Origin: Cinnamomum chago
Lineage: Eukaryota > Streptophyta > Magnoliopsida > Laurales > Lauraceae
NCBI GenBank assembly: GCA_038049695.1
Contig: CP142457.1
Span: forward strand, 59,454,501-59,518,500
Reading direction: 5' to 3'
Length of the DNA: 64,000 nt
Part shown: piece by piece, positions 12,001-21,700 of the stretch
How the letters are laid out: every line of letters starts with the position of its first letter
Numbering within the stretch: the first letter of the stretch is position 1
Program-made: the position numbers and the translations under genes
Notes under the pieces: model-generated
What the model saw: only the letters and a program-made list of their open reading frames with translations
Told to the model about the DNA's origin: nothing
Database searches by the model: none

Positions 12001-15000
12001 TTTTCACTGGGGAGCAGTGTGGTTTCACTTCACTGATCATGTCGAATGATGGCCAATTTATTGTTATTAGGAAATCAGAAATCCTTTTGATGTCTTTATT
12101 GATTGAATATGACTATTCTAAGAAATGTGCATGGATGTTTGTTTCCATTAATCCATTAATACTCATGATATGATTTTATGACAGAGAGGTCTTATGGCTC
12201 TGGTAGATGTAGAGGGTGCACCGGTTTATCTCAGACAACTGACAATTGCACATCATATGGCCAGTTGGGAATCCAACTGGCATGGATGTTTGTTTCCATT
12301 AATCCATTAATACTCATGATATGATTTTATAACAGAGAGGTCTTATGGCTCTGGTAGATGTAGAGGGTGCACCGGTTTATCTCAGACAACTGACAATTGC
12401 ACATCATATGGCCAGTTGGGAATCCATCCAAGAGATACTTATCAGGCATTATACACGGCAACTCCTCCACGAAATATATAAGGTGAACTAGAAATTATTG
12501 TTTCACCATTTCTTCAGTTTTAGAGAATATTTATTTTTTTTAAAATTTATATGAATTTTATGTTGCCTTTTATCTTTTTTAATGTGGGTGATATGACATC
12601 TTGTTCCATCTATTTTGGTCTTCTGCATTGAGTTTGTTATTTCTACCACTGTTTACCTTGTAATAAAATCATATGGGCATGGATAAAGTGCCCAACCACA
12701 CTTCTCTTGTTTCAAGTTTCCATGTATAAAAAGAAACATCCTATATGAGCTTTCCCTCTTCTGTCAAGTTTATGAGGGCCATGGATGAAGGGGTTAGGAT
12801 AATCTATTGGGATTGATATTTTTCAAACCACTAGGTTTCTTTGAGGTCTTTCCATCCACCTCCTCCCTAAGATTGGCATGGCCCCAGGTGGTCCCCAAAA
12901 TATTCTCTCACAGTTCTCTTAGGAGAATACAACCCTATATATATAGGGCCCCAAAATTTGTTTTTTTTTTCTAGACATTCTGAAGGGATCTTAAAATTGG
13001 CCACATCACCATTGTTCTGGCGCAGTGTATAACAGATATTATTATGTTGTATTTATGTGATAATTGTGTTCTCATTTTCCTTTTTTTTTTTTTTTTTGGG
13101 CAGTAAAGCCCTAAACCCCCATTGAGACTCAGTTGCGGGAGACAAGGATCATACGAAATTTGATTTCACTTTCTGTTTAGTTGAAATTAAGACACAAATC
13201 TAGTGCCCCTTTGTATGTCTGCGACTATTGTCTTTTCCAACTTCACACAAAATCCTAAAAAAGTCAAGAAAATATATTACATTTGGTTTTTGAAGAAGCA
13301 AACAAATACTATGAGCTCATTTCACCTCAAGCCCCTGTAAAATTGAACCATATCTTTCATAAACCCAACACATCTGGCTATTTGATGGTGGTGAAATAAG
13401 AAGTGACACGGGGAGGGTAAATTCTTATCACATTATTAACTTTATGTGATTGGATCAGCACAGAGGTGCATTTCATTGGGGTTCTGTTTTTTTATTTCTT
13501 TCTTTTATTTCATTATAGGGTGCAGGTGTTTGAAATTAGCTTAAAATAATTGGGACAGGTATGTTCCATCCAACACAAATCCAACCCATGTCATGTCATT
13601 TTGATTGATCTGGGTGTCATGGTGATTAGTGACTGTACATCATAGGTTAATCGTGTATTTTGTTTTATTCATATTCATTAATCATTAGGAAAGCTTGTTA
13701 GTTCATGTAATGTTTTTCTTTTTAATCATTATAAAATAGTTGAGATGAAACCTTGATTGGACAATCCCAAAAATATAGCATTACATTCTACATATAGATT
13801 CTTTTGTGAGTACCCCTTGGGCATGCATGTTTTGTGGAAAACAAGAAGGATACTATTTTTAACATTGCCTTGTTTTGCGGTATAATGCTTTTATACCACA
13901 GGCACAGTGCCCTTTTGCTATGTTGGCCAGGGCTTTTTTGTAATTCTTTCTTCCCTTATTATATTTACATTGTTGCCTATAAATTTTTTTTTTTTGCCTT
14001 GTTCCGTCTTGAACATGGATGAACTCCAGGTTTTTGGCTCTGCTGGCGTCATAGGCAACCCTATGGGATTTGCAAGGAATGTAGGGCTTGGCATCAAAGA
14101 TTTTTTATCAGTTCCTGCAAAAGGAGTTTTTCAGGTATGAAATGCTTGCACTGTTAACCAGTTCCATGCTTAATAGCTTGAAAATATACCAGCCCCAGCG
14201 TTGAGCATTAACTGTTGCATTCTACAGAGTCCTGCTGGACTGATTACTGGCATGGCACAAGGCACTAAAAGTCTTTTTAGTAATACAGTTTATGCCGTCA
14301 GCAATGCTGCAACTCAGTTTAGTAAAGCTGCTCACAAGGTACTATTACATGTCAGTTGCATTGAGGCATTCAGTGAGCCATTTTCTCTTGATAGTTGGTT
14401 CACATAAAGTATCATTATATCTGTTTGTAGAGTATTGTAGCATTTACGTTCGACGAACAGACCGTTGCCAAAATGGAAGATCAGAAGGGTCTACATTCAC
14501 CCAGCAAAGGCTTATTGAATGAGTTCTTAGAGGTATAACATCTTATTCTAGCAGTTTTTTTCTTGTGAAGTTCCTTTTACAAGTTACTAGAAGGTCTATC
14601 CCACCTTGGCCATCACTCATCATGGGGACGGGGCTGTGAAGGTAAACATGGATAAGGGATATGCCCAAAATCATTAATTTAAAAAGGTCAATATATATAT
14701 ATATATATAAAAAATGTATGTACATGTCCTCTCAACCCAAGGGTGAATATGACTCGGATGAGTGTCAAATTGTGGTGAGTTGAGCTGAGTGTAGCTCATT
14801 TTGTTCATTTGAGTCTCACCGAGGTCACTTGTATCATATAATCTATAATTTTATAGTCATGTCAGTGCCTACTCATAGAGGCCCCATTTATGCCGGCATA
14901 TGATCAAGCTAGTGCTTTAGCACTTACCGGTGCCTGCACCCTACCTCCTCCTCAGGGGGAAAGAAAACCTCGATACCCTCCTCTTCCTGTGTGTTGCTTG

Positions 15001-16552
15001 CATGCATTGGAAGTTATCCACAAATTGATTCTCATGTGGCTAAAATCTCAAACATTCTAGTTCATGAAGAATGTAACTTGACCATAGGTGGCTCAAATGG
15101 GTCCAGAGAATAGGGTGAGCCGCTACATAAAAGCCCTGGTGGTTCTTACTGAATATTTCTAACCTTTCGATTTGCAATCTCCAAGCAAGCCGATACCTTT
15201 CACAATAAATGCATCTCCATGCACCATAACTTTTTTTTTTTTTTTATTCACCATAATTTCACTCTATTTTGTGCCCCATTGTAAGATTAATTATGTTTTG
15301 ATGCACACGATTGACATGACAAAAAAAAAAAACTATGTATTTTATACATGATCGATCTGTGGGCATATATCCACATTTCCCATGGTGAAATTTGGCGAGG
15401 TTTCATACGAGACAGTGGTATTTATTTTGAGAGAAATATATTTTAATTAACAAGTGGGCCCTACTGTGAAGCACACAAAGTGGATATTTATTTCCCAAAT
15501 GGAGGGTGAAATGGGTGCCGCTGCAGGATTATGTGGCTTCAGTTGATAAATATGAAAGTTGAGGGTGTGAACAAGTGGCTCGTTTATGTAGCTTGTGCCT
15601 GTGGCATACACACGTTATAGATAATTCCCAAGCCGCCCCCCCAATTCATGTCCTAAATGGCTGAGCCCTTCAGGAATACTGTGAATAATTTTTGTAATAC
15701 TCTTCTTTCAGGGCCTTACTGGGCTCCTCCAATCGCCAATCAGAGGTGCTGAGAAACATGGCCTTCCTGGAGTCCTCTCAGGTAAAATTTATCTTTTCAT
15801 TAAACATACCCTCCGGCTATGCAGCAGCACAACTGAATTAGCACATGCATTTGTTTGCTCGTGTGCAATCTTCTGCAGGAATAGCCCTGGGGGCTACTGG
15901 ACTGGTGGCTAGACCAGTGGCTAGCATACTCGAAGTCACTGGAAAGACTGCTCAGAGCATCAGAAACCGAAGCAGCCCCCACCAACCCAACCGATTCCGT
16001 GTCCGCCTCCCACGACCCCTAGCTAGAGAACTCCCCTTGGTGCCCTACTCCTGGGAAGAGGCAATAGGAATATCAATGCTTCTCGAGGCCGACAACTCTA
16101 GACTCAAGGATGAGATATTCGTCATGTGCAAGGCTCTAAAACAGGCAGGAAAGTTCATTATCATCACCAAGAGGCTCATGTTGATCGTCAAGTGTTCTAG
16201 CTTAGTGGGCTTTGGCTCACCTGATTTCGTCGTTGTTGCTGATCCAGAAAGGATAATAGAAATGGAGATAGGTTTGGAAGGCGTCATTCACATTGACAGA
16301 GAAGTGGTGGTGGTGAACATTGTTGGAAGCAGTGCAGAGACCCTATCAGGACCTCACCAGCTGAAGCAAAAAAGCAGTATGAGGGAAAGTCGGTGGGGCC
16401 CTCCATCTTCGATGCCCCTTTTCCAGGCGAGCATTGAATTTTTAAGTGAGGAGGATGCAGAGGATGCTTTACAAGCTTTATGGTCTGTGATTGAACAGGG
16501 AAAGGAGAGGCGATGGGGAGTGCATGTCTTCCACCAAATCAACCTCAGGTGA
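75..16552 (+). CDS. SHBY: VPS13-family lipid-transfer protein, SHRUBBY-like (3' part)
   Basis: This is the C-terminal part of a VPS13-family protein, large bridge-like proteins that move lipids at membrane contact sites; the closest plant relative I recognise is Arabidopsis SHRUBBY, which acts with SHORT-ROOT. The exons I read are 75-191, 3701-3974, 5106-5219, 5298-5381, 7222-7272, 7368-7544, 7698-7969, 8056-8418, 8608-8692, 12336-12482, 14030-14134, 14228-14338, 14431-14532, 15712-15781 and 15879-16552. All have AG/GT borders, and the phases join into one 914-residue frame ending in TGA. Early exons carry the SHR-binding/VAB region (NEPGWQWSGSFLPDHLGDS, CCPYAWDEPCYPHRL). Middle exons hold the conserved VPS13 C region (HHMASWESIQEIL). 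Late exons carry the glycine-rich segments (GNPMGFARNVGLGIKDF, GLITGMAQGTKSLF) and a PH-like tail. The 5' end lies outside the window. Introns 1, 4 and 9 are swollen by transposons. Which VPS13 paralogue it is rests on memory of Arabidopsis sequences. Confidence 0.88.
536..799. repeat. Two-copy 132-bp tandem duplication
   Basis: Positions 536-667 are repeated almost exactly at 668-799, inside VPS13 intron 1. Each unit ends in a perfect hairpin-forming inverted repeat (agaacttaa, 2-base loop, ttaagttct). The near identity suggests a recent duplication or replication slippage at the hairpin. No coding content is visible. Confidence 0.93.
800..1080 (+). pseudogene. Decayed LINE RNase H relic
   Basis: Conceptual translation gives a worn match to the RNase H-like domain at the end of plant L1-type ORF2: SNEAEALVMLEELWLF, then LIVESD, followed after stops by DVTFMQINSHLNQ. 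The acidic ESD motif is still visible, but stops interrupt the frame. It sits in VPS13 intron 1 in sense orientation. I could not find its poly(A) end or a target-site duplication. Confidence 0.6.
2033..2430 (-). mobile_element. LINE 3' fragment (RNase H end), antisense
   Basis: On the minus strand the segment reads DSDEAEVLAILEALRIY, LIVESDSANAIS, a stop, and then VSFQHVSRSANEMVDCLA, the RNase H-like end of a plant L1-type ORF2. A short 3' UTR follows, ending near 2033 in ctttaatgaaattttact, the usual 3' end of these elements. It is 5'-truncated and carries in-frame stops. It lies antisense in VPS13 intron 1. A 19-bp stretch (2343-2361) recurs at 2463-2481. Confidence 0.7.
2733..3267 (+). 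mobile_element. 5'-truncated L1-like LINE with 17-bp TSD
   Basis: The insert 2750-3250 is flanked by perfect 17-bp direct repeats (aaagcacctcaaatgat) at 2733-2749 and 3251-3267. It encodes the RNase H-like tail of a plant LINE ORF2 (GVLKLNFDGSFVRSLRKGG, GIGGVIRDWNGKIIRSFARP, then ANAVADSLAREGVF), with one frame break near 2980. The 3' UTR holds a T-run, then 'ggtgaaataaaattg' and a short A tail. It is sense-oriented in VPS13 intron 1. The intact duplication and short tail indicate target-primed reverse transcription that stopped early. Confidence 0.93.
5617..5725 (+). repeat. Diverged direct repeat within VPS13 intron 4, copy 1
   Basis: This stretch (catctgctttattggagtt, then atggctctg and gacttgca) recurs in diverged form at 7111-7215, directly upstream of the exon at 7222. 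It looks like an old duplication of the intron's 3' part, since separated by about 1.4 kb of inserted DNA. Confidence 0.7.
5880..6165. repeat. Dispersed repeat with degenerate 'gtatcc' motifs, copy 1
   Basis: The block from 'accatatcctacttaccaag' through clustered 'cgtatcc'-type words resembles 53560-53830 in the START gene intron in the same order (agtccattatttcatatag, then agaaaggaacgtaa, then agcgcaaag against agtgcaaaa). It is therefore a dispersed family, perhaps a non-autonomous DNA transposon. I could not define its ends. No coding potential is visible. Confidence 0.55.
6950..7018 (-). mobile_element. 43-bp retroinserted fragment with perfect 13-bp TSD
   Basis: Perfect 13-bp direct repeats (tgttggtttaaat) at 6950-6962 and 7006-7018 bracket only 43 bp. 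On the minus strand the insert begins 'gccgaccccgacatagttgg' and ends in a (gat)n-like tail. That resembles the 3' tail common in plant RTE-type LINEs and their SINE partners, as I remember it. It is best read as an extremely 5'-truncated retroinsertion in VPS13 intron 4. The TSD is directly visible; the family assignment is from memory. Confidence 0.8.
7111..7215 (+). repeat. Diverged direct repeat within VPS13 intron 4, copy 2
   Basis: This is the partner of 5617-5725. It ends just before the polypyrimidine tract and acceptor of the exon at 7222, so it is probably the original acceptor-proximal sequence. Confidence 0.7.
8926..10453 (+). mobile_element. 5'-truncated L1-like LINE with 17-bp TSD
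   Basis: Perfect 17-bp direct repeats (gagtgatgcaggcccta) at 8926-8942 and 10437-10453 flank an insert of about 1.5 kb in sense orientation in VPS13 intron 9. It encodes the C-terminal half of ORF2. First come reverse-transcriptase thumb motifs (KLSTWEVNYLSIGGRVTLIK, then KKKGGLGIRPLKKMNQALLG). Next is WKDRWAGERALSAQF, then a zf-RVT zinc-binding region (NGCPMCLRDEESVDHLLLNC). Several stops and frameshifts make it non-functional. It ends in 'tttaatgaaagtaacc' and a short A tail. The catalytic reverse-transcriptase core is absent by 5' truncation. Confidence 0.95.
10481..10549. repeat. Three-copy 23-bp tandem repeat
   Basis: The 23-bp unit beginning catgtctccgcagacgcttc occurs three times in tandem (starts at 10481, 10504 and 10527) with a few substitutions. 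It lies just 3' of the LINE target-site duplication. Confidence 0.85.
11281..11400. repeat. ATC-rich repeat with two-copy 43-bp unit
   Basis: Low-complexity (atc)n sequence contains a direct repeat: atcatcatcatgatagtcac starts at 11300 and 11343, followed each time by tagtaatcattgttgtt. More 'catcatc' clusters follow near 11660-11725. It lies in VPS13 intron 9 and is non-coding. Confidence 0.75.
12130..12426 (+). repeat. Partial tandem duplication of a VPS13 exon
   Basis: Positions 12130-12275 (intron end plus the first 91 bases of an exon) are repeated at 12281-12426 with one difference seen (g at 12180 against a at 12331). A 5-bp filler, actgg, lies between the copies. The second copy continues into the complete 147-bp exon with its GT donor. 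The first copy keeps the acceptor but has no donor at the expected place, and reading on reaches an in-frame TAA at 12308-12310. It is therefore a decoy exon fragment. Only 60 bases separate its end from the true exon, too few for a normal plant intron. Confidence 0.93.
12483..14029 (+). other. VPS13 intron 10, no recognisable feature
   Basis: AT-rich intron sequence with T-runs near 12961 and 13078. I see no coding similarity, paired repeats or target-site duplications. Confidence 0.5.
14533..15711 (+). other. VPS13 intron 13, no recognisable feature
   Basis: Intron with a (ta)n run near 14691-14709 and T- or A-runs near 15230 and 15320. No gene or delimited mobile element could be supported. 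Confidence 0.45.
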
Positions 16553-16968
16553 AGGACTGTTAAAAGCAACTGCTTTGACAGGTGTTAGCAAGTGGGATTG
16601 CTCCTTGAATGTGCCCATTGTACTCTACTGAAGATTGCGTAGTGATGCCTTGTTTATTGCTTCAAGATTGACCGGAGTATACTATCATTCCATTTGTATG
16701 TTGGAAGTTCATAGGCATACTGAAACATGGGCTTAGGGCGAAGATAATTGAAATTGTCGAGTCATTACAAAATTTTCAAACACAACGTTGTACAGAATTA
16801 TAGTATCAACCTTTACTGAAAAGTGGCTCCCGAAAGGGAATTTTGGGGGTCAAGTAGGTTCGAATACCATATATCTTAGATGCTAGGTTTGAAACCATAT
16901 ATAATTATCTTAGATGCGCAGATGTTATTTCTCAAGGTTGGGGACTATTAGTTGAACTTATTTGGGGA

Positions 16969-17402
16969 CTTGCATTCATAGTTGTTAATTTCATTAGCCG
17001 AAATTTTTTGTTAACGAAAGGCATGACATAACTTTTTGGCTTGACTTTCGAATTTCGATCAATTTAGCCGAAAATGGCCGAAATAACCGAAATGTTTTAG
17101 GAAGAGTTTTCAAATTTCAATTTTAAAGGTTGTTAACTTTTATCGTTATGAAATTTGTCTTTTGACTTTATTATGGTATGGAATGTGCTTAAGTTTTATA
17201 CTTATGTCATAATATTTTTTAATCATAATGAATTAAATGCATATATTGTATTCTATATTATGTTTTTTTTTCTAGAATATATGTAAATTTTAATTTTATT
17301 TATTTTTCTGAAATGCAATTCCAAAATGTTTCATCGAAATTCCAAACAAGCCGAAACAGACCGAAATGGGAGTCAAACAAAATTAACAACTATGTTTGCA
17401 TT
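16969..17402. mobile_element. hAT-like MITE, 418 bp
   Basis: Element 16977-17394 begins catagttgttaatttc and ends with the inverted match aaattaacaactatg. It is flanked by near-identical 8-bp direct repeats (cttgcatt and tttgcatt), the duplication size typical of hAT elements. Repeated 'ccgaaat' words lie near both ends. No transposase is encoded, so it is non-autonomous. It lies about 420 bp past the VPS13 stop codon. Confidence 0.8.
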
Positions 17403-18798
17403 TTTAGGAAACTGCATATGATTTTGTTGGCATTGTCTGTTGCATTTATCGAGAAATGATTACATCCTGATTTCAATACAAAAATCACCCCGACCGGAAT
17501 TATTCGCATGTTCGATTAGTGTCTCAAAAAAATGTGCCATATATATTTCAAAAGTGATTGATCGTAAACTGAACTAGTTATACTGTAAACCGGTTCATTG
17601 CAAAGGACTTTTGGATGTGAAGGCTGAATCCAGCATAGGCGAGCCCCACACCGTGCAACCGATGGCCTTGGGCCTTGGGCCTTGGCAGGCAGGACTTATA
17701 TTTATCCTCTTTTTTCTTTTTTTTTTAATGCTTGATGCAACCAACAACACTCAAACTAGATCAATCAGGCAAAGGTGAGTCCCAAACTACGATGTTGGCC
17801 GCCATGGCAGGACTTTTATTTCTCAACACATTCTTTTCCGTGACCATCAAACCAAAATATATCTTGCATGCACCCGGAAACAAACAAAAATGCCCCACAT
17901 GACTTTGAAGTCGGACTTAAATAGTATTATAACCAGAGTCTCCACCAATGAATATACCATTGGACGAAAGAAGAAACAGCACAATCTCGTCCCAAACTTC
18001 CCTGGACCAAGAATACCACTGGATGCAGATGTATTGTCTTGCCCCAAGTCATTGCCTTCATCTTTTCCCAGCACTTGTGTAGTTCATCTAGAGGCCTCAT
18101 TTTTTGCTCTGTAATTAAAGAATGATGAAAAGAAAAGAAAAAAGCAATGTGATGAGACAAAGCAGAGAAATGAACCTACACTGCCATCAGTGCTGCACGT
18201 GGTTTAACTGATATGAGGCGTACCTCCTTTGTGATTCAACTCCTCATGTCACATGTCTACATAGCCAGCCTTGAAAATTCACTCCAAGTGTATGTCGCAT
18301 TCACGTTTAAATTGATCATGTGTGAAATACATAAAGCTATATGATCTACAACAAATGCAATTCAAAAGTTCGTCCCTCCAGTTGGAGTGAAATTTGGTCC
18401 CTAGATGGGTGGGTTTATTCTAACAGTCAGCCATCATCAACACCAGCTTGACTTGACGGAAGCGTAAGGTCATTTCCAAAAGGCCAATGCATGTAACAAA
18501 GAAGGTGATAGTGAGGGCACCGACTAAGAGCACCAATCAATTTATTAGCCCCTAAACCTAAAATGGCCTTTTCATATAGTATATCCAGAAATAAATATTC
18601 ATGTGAGATTAAAATTTTTGCAATTGAAAGTTTCCCAAAAGAGAGACTCTTAAAATCAGTTAACCTACATCCAAATCCTCCCATCAATCAGTTTAAGATT
18701 GAACAAAAAAATTGAAAGATTACGATCCCAATTCCCAGACTCAATCCGTCTCCTGGTAAAAGCTGGTGATTCTACCTTTATAAAGCATTGGCATGACT
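17403..18798. other. Intergenic space between convergent genes, no gene seen
   Basis: This lies between the VPS13 3' region and the stop codon of the minus-strand unknown gene. It presumably includes the 3' UTR of that gene near 18.5-18.8 kb. I see no protein similarity and no delimited repeat. Confidence 0.5.
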
Positions 18799-21700
18799 TC
18801 ACGGCTTATCCTTCAGACGGTTTTTGGAGCTGGAAGTATCATTTTTCCTGGTGGTAGGTATACATTGTATAAGGAAAACAGAAGAATCTTTGGTGGCGGG
18901 TTTACGAGGTGATCTGGAGAATTGAGGTCTGCAAAATATTAAATGGAAGTAAAACCTCAGAAGAATAGCAACAAGATGACAAATGCAGTAAATGAAAAAA
19001 AAAATGCAATATTAATGCTAGGTTCCAAATTACCTTCTTTCAAGAATCTGACTTAGATTGTCTGGTGCTTCTTTAGAAGCTTTCCCTTTTCCATTATGAG
19101 TGGATCCCTGCATAGGGTTAGAAAACAACATTGAGACATTGAGGTGGAAAAGAATATGGAGAACATTGAAGAATTAGGAAAAAGATGCAGTGTGACAAAT
19201 GATATTTTAGGGAGCAGAAAATGTTCTCCCAACTTTGCCCCAGTTTGGATTTTCTAGGGAAGACTGAAAATCAGTCTTCTTAAATAAAAAAGAAAAAAAT
19301 TCCATTAACAGTAAAAAGATTCTTTCCACTACCAAAATTGGCAAGAAATCCATCACAGCCTCCATTAATTTTAAAATGGATTACAAAAGGAGGACAGATC
19401 ATTAACAATGCATGCAAAGATAAAATGGAAAGGAATGAACCATGCCTCTTCCCCTTGATTAGCAAGGAGTGCTACAGGAAATCATTAGATTATCTTTCTC
19501 CTCATTGTGTAGTAAGGGCATGATCATTTTGAGAGGGTCAGGCCACTCGGACAAAATTTGTTCATACAAGTGAACCCAAAAAAGATTACCATCAAACAAA
19601 GTGATTTTTACAAATCAACACCATCATTTGAGACGAAGAACAAAAACAACAAGTTTCAGATATCATATTCGGTAAAATAACTTCTCCAAAAGATAACTGC
19701 CATAGCCTGGGAGTCTGCAACATCATTGGCTTGCCACAGATAAGTTTAAGCACTCTTAATTTAAAAAAAAAAAAAAAACTATTATATTTCATTCATCCCA
19801 CACACGCACGCACCTTCGAATTTTATTCTATTAGCTTATGAAGATTTACAAGTGACAGTCCAAAATGATACACTATTTCAGCCTTCACACACACACCGCA
19901 AATGCCATATCTCTCATCCTTACTACACACACACCTCAAATAGGTCAGTATCCTCAAGAATACTTTCCTCTTACTTCAAAGAGGCCCGAGTTCCATCGGA
20001 GAAAACAAAACTGAAAAGACAAGGAAAAAAAAAATTCCATTCCAAGCCATGGTATAATGGATATAGAACATAAATTGAGTATAAGATGATTCTAAAGTTA
20101 AGGTCGTCCAGGTTTAGAATCTTAAGGCTGTCCAATAATTTTTTTAATAATCCATGTGAAAATGAACCCCTCGCTACACCATTAATGGGAAATTTCAAGA
20201 TGGGTTCAGTAACAAGACTTACAAGAAGAAAAACCTAAAAGAAGCTTCTGCTCAAAGCAAAAAATAAGCTGGGGAGAAAAAAAAAAGATGATGATAGGAA
20301 AACAAAAATCATGTGTTTGCATGAGTTGATCGTGTTCTAGATTTGGGTAACCATTCATTCAAACCATATTTGCCCAATGTAGTGTCAGGCTAAAACATAT
20401 AGTGTCTAAAACCAAAATATCCTTAACACAAATTTTCATATAACTACCAGCAAGACTATCAAAAAGCAGTTAGTTCATGATCATTAGGAGATGTCAATGA
20501 ACAAGAAAAAGTAAGAATGACTGCTAGACTAATAGATATCGGATTAGAAAGAGGAATTGTACTGCAACATTTTCATAGAAAACCAACATACCTATGAGCA
20601 ATAAAAACTATAAATAGTGCACATCTAGGGGCACAATAGCACAATGTTTAACGAACTTCAGCAGTAGTAGTGTGGAAGAAGATCCATGCCTACGAGCATG
20701 TATTCGGGAGGGTGTATCTTCAACCTCATTTTCTGCATTAGTGAATGGTCCCTTTCTTGGTAATTTAAAGCTTCTCGGGGAATCAGCCAAGCGGATCTTT
20801 TATGCCCTTTGTTGTTTATTATGGTTGTTGAAGCTTTAAGTGCCCTTTTCCAGAAGGCTAAAGATGGAGGCCTCAAAGAAGGTTTTTTTGTTGGCAAAGA
20901 GGAGAAGGCCATTACTCATCTTCAGTTAGCAGATGCCATCCCTCTCAACTGCATGAGATGGTAGGAAGTCGCGGTGTTTAAGAGAATTCATAACTTTATT
21001 TGAGCTTACTTTAGGGCCAAAGATTAACTTAGCCATGAGTATGCTGGTGAGGGTGTGGTTAGATGACATGATTCAGGCTTTGTCTAGCATAATCAGTTAG
21101 TTACCAATGTCTTATCTTGGATTGCCAATCGAGGCTAGATCGAGATCCAAAGCTGTCTAGGGCCATGTTTTGGAGAATTTTGGGCGTAAGTAGTCCATGT
21201 GGAAGAGGAATTATCTCTCTCCACTTTCTAATTGCAAGTATCATGTCTCTTCTTCTAATGCTGGTGGAAGTTAGGAGAAGATCGCATTAGAAGAGATTTT
21301 TTACAGGAAGGGTATAGTGATAAAAAGATATTACACTTGATGAAATAGTGTGATATTGTCAAGCCTAAGTCTGGTAGGGAATTGGACAACAGTAGTTTGG
21401 AGCAATGATCAAAATAGCGGTTGCGACGGGCGTAGCGGTCAATGACCAAAATACTACGTAGCAGTTGCGGCGATACGTAGCAGTGTGAGTCTTTTAAGTA
21501 GTCAAAAAAACCTGAAACCTTGTATAGCAGCAAATCTTGTGTTTTTTTAGTGATTTGAAACCATATAAGGGTAGAGACAACTTTAGAAAAGGCTATTGAG
21601 GAGAAGAAATAGGAAAAATAGTGTTTAAAGTTAAAACTACTTGGCTTTATTAGGTTTTAGACTGTAGCGCCGCCCGATAATGCGTAGCGTAGCGAAAACT

